This document shows positions 1 through 7,402 of a DNA stretch of 36,428 nt, one piece after another. A program made the position numbers and the translations under genes. Location of the stretch: positions 1 to 36,428 of the forward strand of contig CACZBC010000021.1 of the NCBI GenBank assembly GCA_902779315.1. Reading direction: 5' to 3'. Each line of letters starts with the position of its first letter. The first letter of the stretch is position 1. The notes under the pieces are model-generated. The model was not told where the DNA came from, did no database searches, and saw only the letters and a program-made list of their open reading frames with translations. This DNA comes from an uncultured Bacteroidales bacterium. Lineage in GTDB: Bacteria; Bacteroidota; Bacteroidia; Bacteroidales; Bacteroidaceae.

Positions 1-111
1 GATGTGCTTGCAAAAATCGTCCAGATCGAGGACTTCGTGAACTTGTGCTGCGCCGTAGGCCTTGGTGGAATAGGTCTGTTCGGTCTTCTTCGTGCCTGGT
101 TTGCACGACAT
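1..111 (-). CDS. HU-like DNA-binding protein, N-terminal fragment (cut by window edge)
   Basis: Thirty-seven codons of a minus-strand gene run off the left edge. The protein starts MSCKPGTKKTEQTY and continues with ...AQVHEVLDLDDFCKHI. The short basic start, then a segment with a conserved hydrophobic/acidic helix, resembles the start of Bacteroidales HU-family proteins that precede the IHF/HU fold. That reading is inference, because the diagnostic fold lies outside the window. It is divergent from the DUF4248 gene at 417-596. The pairing of a DUF4248 protein with an HU-like protein is common in Bacteroidales accessory regions, and this supports the call. The 300-bp intergenic region holds a 22-nt repeat array. 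Confidence 0.5.
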   Translation of the reverse strand, partial: MSCKPGTKKTEQTYSTKAYGAAQVHEVLDLDDFCKHI

Positions 112-177
112 GATTGCGATACTGTAATTAATCATAGTTGGTTAGTTTTTTTAGTTTTTGGTTTGTTAGTAATTAGG

Positions 178-265
178 TTAATTCTCTCTAGTGTGACGAT
201 TGCGTTTGTCACGTTTGACATTTGCATTTGTCTAGTGTGACGATTGCGATTGTCGCGTGTGTCAT
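178..265. repeat. 22-nt-period degenerate tandem repeat, locus R1
   Basis: Four consecutive 22-nt units begin at 178, 200, 222 and 244; the last three start with TTGC. Alternate units share TAGTGTGACGA (189-199 and 233-243, exactly 44 nt apart). The unit relates to the five other loci listed in this annotation, here mostly in the reverse-complement sense (GTGTGACGATTGC). It lies between the divergent HU-like and DUF4248 genes. Function unknown. Confidence 0.8.
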
Positions 266-416
266 CCGGATTGACGATACAAAGTTACAACCTTTTCAAG
301 GCGCGTTGATGGTCTTTGGCGGGCATTGGAAGTCTTGGGTGGTTATTGGTGGTTATTGGTGGAAAAAGCGGGGCGAAAACTTGCATAAGTCACGGAAATT
401 TAGTAACTTTTGTAGC

Positions 417-596
417 ATGAAAGCGATGTATAAATACGAACTGGCAGAAGCCGCTGGAGTGAGCGCAAACACCTTCCGTCGTTGGCTCAACGAGAACACA
501 CAAAACCTTGCCCGATTTGGCGTGAAGAAGCGCAGCCAAATGCTGCCACCAAGGGCAGTGCAGTGGGTGTGCCATGAATATGGCATCAATTTGTAG
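417..596 (+). CDS. DUF4248-type small helix-turn-helix protein
   Basis: The protein is 59 aa from the ATG at 417; an alternative ATG at 426 gives 56 aa. The open frame extends further upstream but without family-like sequence. It reads MYKYELAEAAGVSANTF, a helix-turn-helix-like segment, followed by RRWLNENTQNLARFG, a basic linker and PRAVQWVCHEYGINL. This layout fits the DUF4248 family of small Bacteroidales proteins, usually found beside HU-like proteins in accessory regions. A DNA-binding role is inferred from the HTH-like helix pattern only. The gene ends 3 bp before an inverted-repeat element at 599-753. AACTTTTG at 404-411 could be a degenerate -7 box, with TTG about 21 nt upstream. Confidence 0.75.
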   Translation: MKAMYKYELAEAAGVSANTFRRWLNENTQNLARFGVKKRSQMLPPRAVQWVCHEYGINL

Positions 597-598
597 TT

Positions 599-753
599 GT
601 CACAAAATCACAAATGTCACAAGCGAAAAAAAGAGATGTGCGGTTTCCTATTATATAATTAAGGAAATATTAATTACTTATTATTATAATAATATATAGT
701 CTTCGCTCCTTTCTCAAATTTAGTTGTGATTTTTGTGATTTTTGTGATTTTTT
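599..753. repeat. Inverted-repeat element A with AT-rich core
   Basis: The left arm (599-622) carries TCACAAAA-type iterations and ends in AAGCGAAAA. The right arm (724-753) carries three GTGATTTTT iterations, the same motif inverted. The roughly 100-nt core is very AT-rich (TTATTATTATAATAATAT) and ends in CTTCGCTCCTTTCTCAAA before the right arm. Element B at 10643-10800 has the same layout, the same AGCGAAAA and CTTnGCTyCTyTCTCAAA-like junctions and nearly the same size. This indicates one family of element rather than chance. Confidence 0.75.
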
Positions 754-1140
754 CGTGGATGTTGGGCGGCAGAAGGTGCTTGAAAGTTTCGCAGCCACAT
801 AAAAAGCCTCCATTTCGACAGGCATTTGAAGCGGACGGAAAATTGCGCTGTTTCCACACCTTTTTCATGCCAAAAAGAATTGCCCGTCTCAGGACGAAAT
901 CCAGAACCCCCGAAAAACCCCTCTCTTTTGCCCCAAAATCGCTTCAAATGTCTCCGACGTATATTTGTACCACCGAAGCAAAAACTTGCGCTCTACGGTG
1001 CCTTAAAATGAGCCGTTAAAATTCAAAGAATTTTACCCCTCCGAAAACCATAGTGAGATTTATGCCTAGAGCTTTACACTTCACACCTTATTTCCACAAA
1101 ATCACAAAATCACAAAAATCACAGGGGTTTTTGACACATA
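754..1140. other. Non-coding interval with a third TCACAAAA array
   Basis: No convincing gene is seen. A 97-codon plus-strand open frame (726-1019) begins inside the repeat arm and has no recognisable domain. At 1094-1124 there is a third array of TCACAAAA-type iterations in the same sense as the left arm of element A, so 724-1124 is itself bounded by inverted arrays. The interval may be a decayed remnant of an accessory element; nothing else was identified. Confidence 0.5.
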
Positions 1141-1176
1141 AAGAAAGCCCCTCCCTTTTGCCGGGGAGAGGCTTTC
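1141..1176 (-). terminator. Rho-independent terminator of the C1B peptidase gene
   Basis: A stem of GAAAGCC and GGCTTTC continues through CTCCC/GGGAG with one mismatch, and has a TTTTGC loop. Read on the minus strand it ends in GGCTTTCTTTAT, 26 bp past the stop codon at 1202. Confidence 0.75.
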
Positions 1177-1201
1177 ATGTCGCTTTGGTTTTATCTGTCT
1201 G

Positions 1202-2419
1202 TTAGAAGCCGAGCTTCTGGCGGATGTCGGAGGGAACGGCGTTCTTGTTGATGACGATGTTCATGGTCTTGTAGGCGGCATAGGCTGGGCTGACGTACCA
1301 GAAGCCTTTGTAGGGACCGCTCTCGCCCCACGAGTTCTTCATCATGAAGTATTCCTTGCCGAACTGGTCCTTGGCCAGGCCGTAGATCTGCATGCCGTGG
1401 TCGTCGGTGGTCTCCCAGTTGTCGTAGGCCTCCTGACGCATCTCGGGCGTGATTTCCTTCTCGGCATTGGCCTTGACGATTTCCACTTTCTCGGAGACTG
1501 CCTCGCCCGTCCAGCGTGCCTGGTCGCTGCCTACGCCTGCCTTGAACTTGGTGTCGGGCACCATGGCCACGCTCTTGTTCTTGCCTGTGCGGCGGCTGAA
1601 TCCGTCCTCGCTGACGTCTGCGCCCCAAGCGAAGGTCCAGCCGTTCTTGACGCTCTCGAACATGACGCGCATGAAGTCGTCGAGAGGCAGATTGTACGAG
1701 CTTGCCCAGCGCCAGTTGTCCTCGATCTCGAGGATGAAGGTGCTCCAGTAGGGATGGTGTGTGTAGCTGGTCAGGCTGACATAGTCGTTGGGGTCGAGCT
1801 TGAGGTAGTCCTTGACGAAGCTCTGGGGTGTGTAGCGCACGCCTTTGTACTCGAACTCTTCGGGGCACTTGCCGAAGTAGCCGTCGAGCATGCTCTGCAG
1901 GGCGCCCTTCCATGCCTTGGGATAGATTTTCTTGGCTCCGCTCTTCGAGATGCTCTGCAGGTAGGCGGTCATCGGGGGGAAGAGCTGGCCGAAGTTGAAG
2001 AGGGAGTCGCCGTACTCTGTGATGGGATAAGGCATGATGCCTTCGGGAATGAGGCCGTAGTGCTCCATGCAATAGAGTGCGTCCTCGAAGCTTCCACCTT
2101 GGCTGAAACTTGCGTCACCATGGGTGCGGACGTGCTTGTCGGCACGGTCCACATAGGTCTTGCTGATGAGGAACGATTCGCAGAGGTCGAGGTCGTCCTT
2201 CAGGGCAGGGTTCTTCTTGATGGCTTCGCTCTCCAGGAATGCGAGAGAGGAATAGGCCCAGCAAGTTCCGCTGCTGTTCTGGTTCTTGATGCTTGTTACG
2301 GGATGTTCGATGATGGTTGTGAAGATGAGGGAGTCGTTGTCCTTCTTCTCCTTCTTGTCCTTTGCAGCAGCGGGCATGATGAGCAGAGCTGCGGCTGCGA
2401 GTGCGATGATTTTTTTCAT
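1202..2419 (-). CDS. C1B (bleomycin hydrolase/aminopeptidase C-like) cysteine peptidase, exported
   Basis: The protein is 405 aa with an N-terminal signal (MKKIIALAAAALLIMPAAA) followed by a Lys-rich stretch. The papain-like catalytic set is visible: Cys53 in NSSGTCWAYSS, His341 in DDHGMQIYG and Asn362 in MKNSWGES. The spacing and the HGM motif fit family C1B (aminopeptidase C/bleomycin hydrolase) rather than secreted papains. The signal peptide suggests a periplasmic enzyme, unlike the cytoplasmic homologues of other phyla. It follows the M24B peptidase with a 14-bp gap and probably closes a four-gene unit, which a terminator at 1141-1176 ends. A second C1B peptidase lies at 9047-10414. The two are clearly divergent, so they are paralogues and not a recent duplication. 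Confidence 0.85.
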   Translation of the reverse strand: MKKIIALAAAALLIMPAAAKDKKEKKDNDSLIFTTIIEHPVTSIKNQNSSGTCWAYSSLAFLESEAIKKNPALKDDLDLCESFLISKTYVDRADKHVRTHGDASFSQGGSFEDALYCMEHYGLIPEGIMPYPITEYGDSLFNFGQLFPPMTAYLQSISKSGAKKIYPKAWKGALQSMLDGYFGKCPEEFEYKGVRYTPQSFVKDYLKLDPNDYVSLTSYTHHPYWSTFILEIEDNWRWASSYNLPLDDFMRVMFESVKNGWTFAWGADVSEDGFSRRTGKNKSVAMVPDTKFKAGVGSDQARWTGEAVSEKVEIVKANAEKEITPEMRQEAYDNWETTDDHGMQIYGLAKDQFGKEYFMMKNSWGESGPYKGFWYVSPAYAAYKTMNIVINKNAVPSDIRQKLGF

Positions 2420-2433
2420 TTTGGATTTTTTAT

Positions 2434-3822
2434 TTATAGATTTTGAATTTCGTCAAGATGATAGGGGATGCGCTTTTCGCCCAGATATCGGCAACCGTCC
2501 TTCGTGATGAGGATGTCGTCCTCGATGCGGATGCCGCCAAAGTCCTTGTAGGTCTCGAGAAGGTCGAAGTTGAGGAACTCCCGGCAATGGCCCGTAGAGC
2601 GCCAATCGTCGATGAGGGCTGGGATGAAGTAGATGCCGGGCTCATCTGTCATGACAAAGCCTTCCTGCAAGCGACGGCCACAACGCAGGCAATTCGTTCC
2701 GAACTGCTCCAGATTGGGGCGTACCTCATCGTCGAAGCCGACATAGGTCTGTCCGAGGCCTTCCATATCGTGGACGTCCATGCCCATCATGTGCCCCAGT
2801 CCGTGAGGCATGAACATGGCATGAGCTCCAGCCCGAACGGCTTCGTCGGTGTCGCCTTTCATGAGGCCAAGTTCCTTGAGGCGCTCGGTCATTAAGCGGC
2901 AAACGCCAAAGTGCACGTCCCACCATTTTACGCCGGGTTTGGCAATGGTGAGAGCGAAGTCGTGACACTCTTCCACGATGCTGTAAATCTCGCGTTGGCG
3001 CTGGGTGAAAGTGCCGCTGACAGGCATTGTGCGGGTATTGTCGCTACAATAGTTCTCGTTGGTCTCGGCTCCTGCATCACAGAGGAAAAGGCGTCCTGCT
3101 TCGAGAGGACGGGGGCTGGGATAGCCGTGCATAATCTCGCCATGCTGGGTGACGATGGACGGGAAGCTGACCATACAACCCCTGCTGCTTGCAATACCGC
3201 TGATTACGCCTGCAATCTCCTGTTCCGTCACACCTGGGCGGCACATCTTCTGGGCCGTTGTATGCATCTCGTAACCGATGGCACAAGCCCGTTCAATCTC
3301 GGCTATCTCGCCAGCACTCTTCACGGCTCTCTGGTCCACTACGGCCTTGATGAGCTCCACGCTTGCAGCCTCTCTCTGCTGAGAGGGATGGATGCCCGTC
3401 ATGTCCATGAGCTGAATCATGGTGTCGTGGCGATAAGGGGGCAGGAAATGGATGCGCTGACCGCTCTGTTTGGCCTTCTTGATGAAGTCCGAGAGGCCCT
3501 TCATGGGCAAGGTCTTGGCGATTCCGGTCTCGGCAGCCATATCGGCTACGCTGTCCACAGAACCGAACCAGACGATGTCCTCGATGTCTATGTCGTCGCC
3601 TACAAGGTACTCCTGGTCGTTATCCACATCGATAACGCCAGCCAAGCCCTCGCGATGAAGCCCGAAGAAATAGAGGAACGAGCTGTCCTGGCGAAAACGA
3701 TAGACGTTGCTGGGATAGTTGGCAGGCGAGTCGTTGTTGCCCATCAGCAAGATGACTCCCGAACCGATCCGCTCGCGGAGTAGCCTTCTGCGCTCAATAT
3801 ATGTCTGTTTGTCGAATAGCAT
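2434..3822 (-). CDS. pepP: Xaa-Pro aminopeptidase (M24B, aminopeptidase P)
   Basis: The protein is 462 aa, the usual length for bacterial aminopeptidase P, which removes an N-terminal residue preceding proline and uses two metal ions. An N-terminal creatinase/AMP_N-like domain (about 1-165, with RFRQDSSFLYFFG) is followed by the pita-bread catalytic domain. All metal ligands are visible: Asp in LFLCDAGAE, Asp in CSDNTRT, His in MFMPHGLGHMMG, Glu in MTDEPGIYF and Glu in GGIRIEDDIL. There is no signal peptide, so it is cytoplasmic. It starts 3 bp after the GH5 stop and is probably co-transcribed with the peptidase downstream, a peptide-recycling pair. Confidence 0.93.
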   Translation of the reverse strand: MLFDKQTYIERRRLLRERIGSGVILLMGNNDSPANYPSNVYRFRQDSSFLYFFGLHREGLAGVIDVDNDQEYLVGDDIDIEDIVWFGSVDSVADMAAETGIAKTLPMKGLSDFIKKAKQSGQRIHFLPPYRHDTMIQLMDMTGIHPSQQREAASVELIKAVVDQRAVKSAGEIAEIERACAIGYEMHTTAQKMCRPGVTEQEIAGVISGIASSRGCMVSFPSIVTQHGEIMHGYPSPRPLEAGRLFLCDAGAETNENYCSDNTRTMPVSGTFTQRQREIYSIVEECHDFALTIAKPGVKWWDVHFGVCRLMTERLKELGLMKGDTDEAVRAGAHAMFMPHGLGHMMGMDVHDMEGLGQTYVGFDDEVRPNLEQFGTNCLRCGRRLQEGFVMTDEPGIYFIPALIDDWRSTGHCREFLNFDLLETYKDFGGIRIEDDILITKDGCRYLGEKRIPYHLDEIQNL

Positions 3823-3825
3823 AGA

Positions 3826-5151
3826 TTATTGTTGTTTTAAATGGGTTGTAACCAACTGGATGATGTCGAGCGTCATCGTGTCGCAGGCAAAGACGGCATT
3901 CAGGCCCTGTTCCTCTTGGGCAGGATCGCCCACATAATCGTCCCAACGCTGCCAACGGACATGCTTCGGCTGGGCATAACCGCCCCAAGCCCAGAAGCAG
4001 CAGCCCTGCAACTTGCCCTCGTCCATCAGACCGAAGACATAGGCATAGTAGATGTCACGACCTTGAGTGGGCGAGCCCGGCTCTATGCGATATCCGTCGC
4101 GAGGATAGCCGAACTCCTCCAGAACCATCGGTTTGTTCAGGTCCTTCACAATGTCCCAGCACTGCTCCATATAGGCACGCGTTTTGCGGGCTGCATGGGG
4201 GACGCTGTCCAAAGTGGAGGCCTCGCCATTCCCTGCCAAACCCACTTCCAACGGACCGCTGGCCGGACCGAGCCAATGCCAGTTGTAGGGCCAGATGTGG
4301 ATGCAGACATAGTCTATCTCGGGGAAAGCATGGATCTGATGGAAGAGGTCGGGGTCGTACTCGCAACCTTCCAGACCTTCGCTGCCGGTCGTAACCAAAT
4401 GGTTGCCGTCGAGGCTCTTGATGAGCTTGGCCTGTGCCTCAACCCACTGGGCGAAACAAGCCTTCGTCACAGAGTCGCGGGCAAAAGCACGAGGCTCGTT
4501 GGCAAGCTCCCAAGCCATGATGGCCGGTGACTCGCTATAGGGCTTTCCGGTAACGGTATTGGTGCGGGACACTATGTGGCGGACATGACGCTCGGCCATG
4601 GCCTTGGCACTATCATTCTTGACGAACTGGCAATGGTAGTTCTGAGCGATGGTCCAGTCCGACCAGTCGGGCACAGGACCGCAGCCTGCCCATTCCAGAT
4701 AGGCACCATATCCCCCACTCCATTCCCAAGCATTGTTCAGGAAGAGAACTGCCGTCATCTCGCGTTTCTCGAGCTCCGCAATCAGGTAGTCGAGACCCTG
4801 GAGAATGGTGTCGTTATAGACGCCGGGCTCGGGCTGGAGAACAGGAACGACGTGGGAAGCCACCGTATCGGGACCTTCGCCACCAACCAGGACACGCACA
4901 TTTGTGATGCCCACTTCCTGCATCAGGTCGAGCTCTTTCTGCAGCCTGTCACGGTCACCACCCTGACCTTCGCTGGCCAGGACTGCGCCATACCAGAAGT
5001 TTGTGCCGACGAACTTGTACTCTTTGTCGCCACGATAGAATTTTCCGTCGCGGGTCGTCACAAAATTACCGCTGTGTTGTTGAACTTTTTCACTGCAGGA
5101 AATGAACAACACTACAGCAAGCAATGTGAGAAGAGACTGGAGGTGTTTCAT
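3826..5151 (-). CDS. GH5 family glycoside hydrolase, mannanase-like lipoprotein
   Basis: The protein is 441 aa with a lipoprotein signal (LLAVVLFISC, lipid-carrying Cys19), so it is probably outer-membrane or periplasmic. The retaining GH5 catalytic pair is visible: acid/base Glu219 in MAWELANEPR and nucleophile Glu346 in MVLEEFGYP. The N-terminal FVGTNFWYGAVLAS and the HIWPYNW segment (about 285-291) resemble the GH5_7 mannanase/mannosidase branch. Beta-mannan as substrate is therefore an inference from family resemblance, not proof. It lies 19 bp after an AraC regulator on the same strand, which may control it. No SusC/SusD pair or binding protein is nearby. The downstream neighbours are two peptidases with no obvious link to mannan. 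Confidence 0.85.
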   Translation of the reverse strand: MKHLQSLLTLLAVVLFISCSEKVQQHSGNFVTTRDGKFYRGDKEYKFVGTNFWYGAVLASEGQGGDRDRLQKELDLMQEVGITNVRVLVGGEGPDTVASHVVPVLQPEPGVYNDTILQGLDYLIAELEKREMTAVLFLNNAWEWSGGYGAYLEWAGCGPVPDWSDWTIAQNYHCQFVKNDSAKAMAERHVRHIVSRTNTVTGKPYSESPAIMAWELANEPRAFARDSVTKACFAQWVEAQAKLIKSLDGNHLVTTGSEGLEGCEYDPDLFHQIHAFPEIDYVCIHIWPYNWHWLGPASGPLEVGLAGNGEASTLDSVPHAARKTRAYMEQCWDIVKDLNKPMVLEEFGYPRDGYRIEPGSPTQGRDIYYAYVFGLMDEGKLQGCCFWAWGGYAQPKHVRWQRWDDYVGDPAQEEQGLNAVFACDTMTLDIIQLVTTHLKQQ

Positions 5152-5170
5152 AACTATGAACTATAAAAAT

Positions 5171-6049
5171 TTAGATGATGATTTTGCTCTTGTGGTAGTT
5201 GTCGCGGAAAGCAGTCGGCGAGCAACCCTTCTTCTTCTTGAAGATGCGGTTGAAGTTGCTGATGTTGTTGAAGCCGCAACTGTAGCAAATCTCTGCCACG
5301 CTGGTATGTGTGTCGACAAGCAAACGGGCGGCATAGCCCAGACGAATGTCGATGATGTAGTCGCTCACAGTCTTGCCCGTACGGGTACGGAAGAAACGCG
5401 AGAAAGCGGCGGGAGTCATGCCTGCAATATCAGCCAAAGTCTTCAGTCGGATTTCCCTCTTGAAGTTCTGGTCGATATGCTCTTCGACAGCACGAACGCG
5501 ACGGCTTTCGGGTGTGTTCTTGACATTGGCAAACGATTTGCTGGCCAGCAAATGGTAGTTATCCTGAAGAGAGAGCTCGTAGAGAATCTCGAGCAGAGAA
5601 AGCATGCGATAGAAGCCGGGCTGAGCCGAAGTGATGTTCGTGATCTTGCCATACAACTCCATAATGGCCGGCAACTCGAAGGCTACGCCTCGCTTGGCAT
5701 TCTCGAAAAGGGCACGAAGGCTGCTCAACTGGTTCTTCTGGAGGAACTGCTCACCAAGCAAGTCGGGGGGAAACTGAATGGTGATTTCGTGGATGGAATG
5801 GCTCTGGCAATCGTACTGGTCCCACATGTGCTCGAGACCGCTGCCAACAAGCACGAGGTCGTACTTGCCAAGCACCTCGATACTGTCGCCAACAATGCGG
5901 CGAGCACCATCGCAATGTTCCACGAAGTTCAACTCCATCTCTTCGTGTTTGTGAAGAGGATAAGTAAATGCGTCTTTGTCACGATCGACCATCAGGAAGC
6001 AATCCTTCTCTCCCAATGGCGTGACCTCAGTAATTACTTTGTCAGTCAT
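5171..6049 (-). CDS. AraC-family transcriptional regulator
   Basis: The protein is 292 aa. The N-terminal part is a cupin-like effector-binding domain (PLHKHEEMELNFVEHCDGARRIVGD, about 30-56; quoted here only in part as PLHKHEEMELNFVEH). The C-terminal roughly 100 residues carry the paired AraC helix-turn-helix motifs, with LKTLADIAGMTPAAFSRFF, then DIRLGYAARLL and VAEICYSCGFNNISNF before PTAFR. It is the first gene of the minus-strand run and sits directly upstream of the GH5 gene, so sensing a mannan-derived sugar is a reasonable guess. A well-formed promoter lies at 6114-6144. Confidence 0.92.
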   Translation of the reverse strand: MTDKVITEVTPLGEKDCFLMVDRDKDAFTYPLHKHEEMELNFVEHCDGARRIVGDSIEVLGKYDLVLVGSGLEHMWDQYDCQSHSIHEITIQFPPDLLGEQFLQKNQLSSLRALFENAKRGVAFELPAIMELYGKITNITSAQPGFYRMLSLLEILYELSLQDNYHLLASKSFANVKNTPESRRVRAVEEHIDQNFKREIRLKTLADIAGMTPAAFSRFFRTRTGKTVSDYIIDIRLGYAARLLVDTHTSVAEICYSCGFNNISNFNRIFKKKKGCSPTAFRDNYHKSKIII

Positions 6050-6113
6050 AGTTTTTAGTTAAACTTTACGATAAATAAAATAGTTTCGGTGTATATATTA
6101 TTCTTTCGCGCCA

Positions 6114-6144
6114 CAAAATTACACTTTTTTGTCAAAAAACACAA
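6114..6144 (-). promoter_or_regulatory. Bacteroidetes-type promoter of the AraC-GH5 unit
   Basis: On the minus strand, TTG (6144-6142), a 20-nt spacer and TAATTTTG (6121-6114) match the TTG-N19/20-TAnnTTTG consensus of the Bacteroidetes primary sigma factor. The start codon is 65 nt downstream. Confidence 0.65.
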
Positions 6145-6193
6145 GTTTCGGGCAAAAAAAGAATAGTTTGGATAAAAAAATAATAAAGAAGCA

Positions 6194-7402
6194 TCAGAAG
6201 CGCTTCATCACTCCACTGGCAGGACGACCGGCAAGAAGTTCCTGACGCATATAATCCATGTAGGGAGCAACATGATGGAAATAGATTTGATAGCCCGCGC
6301 AAAGATAGTTGAGCCCAGGCTCCCCATCGGCCGTCTTCAGGAAACGCAAACGAGGACACTCGCCATGACAAGCCTTGAGCCATTTGCACTCGCGACATTG
6401 GCGGGGCAAAGCCTCCTTCTTCAAGCGGCTGAAACGATTCTGTTTCGTGCCATAAAGCATCTGGGGCAAACCATTCGTACGAATGTTGCCAAGTTTGTAT
6501 TGAGGGAAAACAAAGTGGTCGCAGGAATACACATCGCCATTCTGCTCCATGACGGCTGCATGACCGCATTCCTCGGCATAGACACAAACCCCTGGCTCGG
6601 CTCCCATCCATCCGGCCAGCGTGGCATCGAAGAGCTGCACAAAGACCTCGCCGACATCCCTCTTCACCCATTCATCGAAAATGGCACACATGAACCTTCC
6701 CCACTCTTCCGGACGAATGCTGAAGGGTGCAACCGGACAATCCTCGTCGAAGAGTTGGGCAAGATGCCGACCGTCGTTATGCTCCTTGATGCGCTCCACA
6801 ACAGGACTGATCTGCAGGAACTTGCACTTGAGTTCGTCGCGGAAAAAATGATAGAAGGCAAGCGGGTCTTGGGCGTTGTAATGATTGGCCGTCGCCATCG
6901 CATTCCACTCCACACCGTATTCATTGAGCATCCTGATGCTCGCCACAACTCTTTCCCAAGTGCCATTACCCTGAGCATCAAGCCGATAGGCATCGTGTTG
7001 CTCCTTGGTCCCGTCAATACTGATGCCCACAAGCCAACCCTCGTCATGAAGGAACTGACACCATTCTGGCGTAAGGTAAAGCCCGTTGGTCTGAATACTG
7101 TTGCTGATGCGCTTGCCTCGCCCATAATACCTTTGCAGCCGAACTGCCTGCTGATAGAAACTGAGGGGCTTGAGCATCGGTTCGCCACCATGCCAAGTGA
7201 AAAGCACATCGGGCATCTGCTGCACACTGATGTAGTCGCGGATGTATTGCTCGAGGAGTTTGTCCGTCATGCCGCCCTTTTGCTTTTCCGAAAGATGCTG
7301 CTTCTCCAAATAATAGCAATACTGGCAACGCAGATTACACATCGGACCTGCAGGCTTGGCCATGACATAAAGCGGACGGGCGAAAGGATAGGCGGTGCTC
7401 AT
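6194..7402 (-). CDS. Radical SAM/SPASM anaerobic sulfatase-maturase-type enzyme
   Basis: The protein is 402 aa from the ATG at 7402. The longer frame to 7450 lies inside the upstream gene, and MSTAYPFARPLYVMAKPAG matches family N termini. The SAM cluster motif is C22-NLR-C26-QY-C29. A C-terminal SPASM-type set of cysteines follows (CVYAEECGHAAV, YSCDHF, CRECKWLKACHGECPR, YLCAGYQ). The family converts a Cys or Ser of sulfatases to formylglycine and is required for growth on sulfated glycans. Its ATG overlaps the stop of the LolC/E-like permease (ATGA), so translation is coupled. No sulfatase gene lies in the window; its targets must be elsewhere. Other SPASM peptide maturases are a less likely alternative. 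Confidence 0.88.
   Translation of the reverse strand: MSTAYPFARPLYVMAKPAGPMCNLRCQYCYYLEKQHLSEKQKGGMTDKLLEQYIRDYISVQQMPDVLFTWHGGEPMLKPLSFYQQAVRLQRYYGRGKRISNSIQTNGLYLTPEWCQFLHDEGWLVGISIDGTKEQHDAYRLDAQGNGTWERVVASIRMLNEYGVEWNAMATANHYNAQDPLAFYHFFRDELKCKFLQISPVVERIKEHNDGRHLAQLFDEDCPVAPFSIRPEEWGRFMCAIFDEWVKRDVGEVFVQLFDATLAGWMGAEPGVCVYAEECGHAAVMEQNGDVYSCDHFVFPQYKLGNIRTNGLPQMLYGTKQNRFSRLKKEALPRQCRECKWLKACHGECPRLRFLKTADGEPGLNYLCAGYQIYFHHVAPYMDYMRQELLAGRPASGVMKRF

Noticed and set aside
726-1019. 97-codon plus-strand open frame beside element A
   Set aside because: It begins inside the GTGATTTTT repeat arm, has no recognisable domain and no supporting start signal. It is treated as non-coding.
1397-2446. 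349-codon plus-strand open frame
   Set aside because: It is antisense to the C1B peptidase, with a Val/Ala/Leu-rich product typical of shadow frames.
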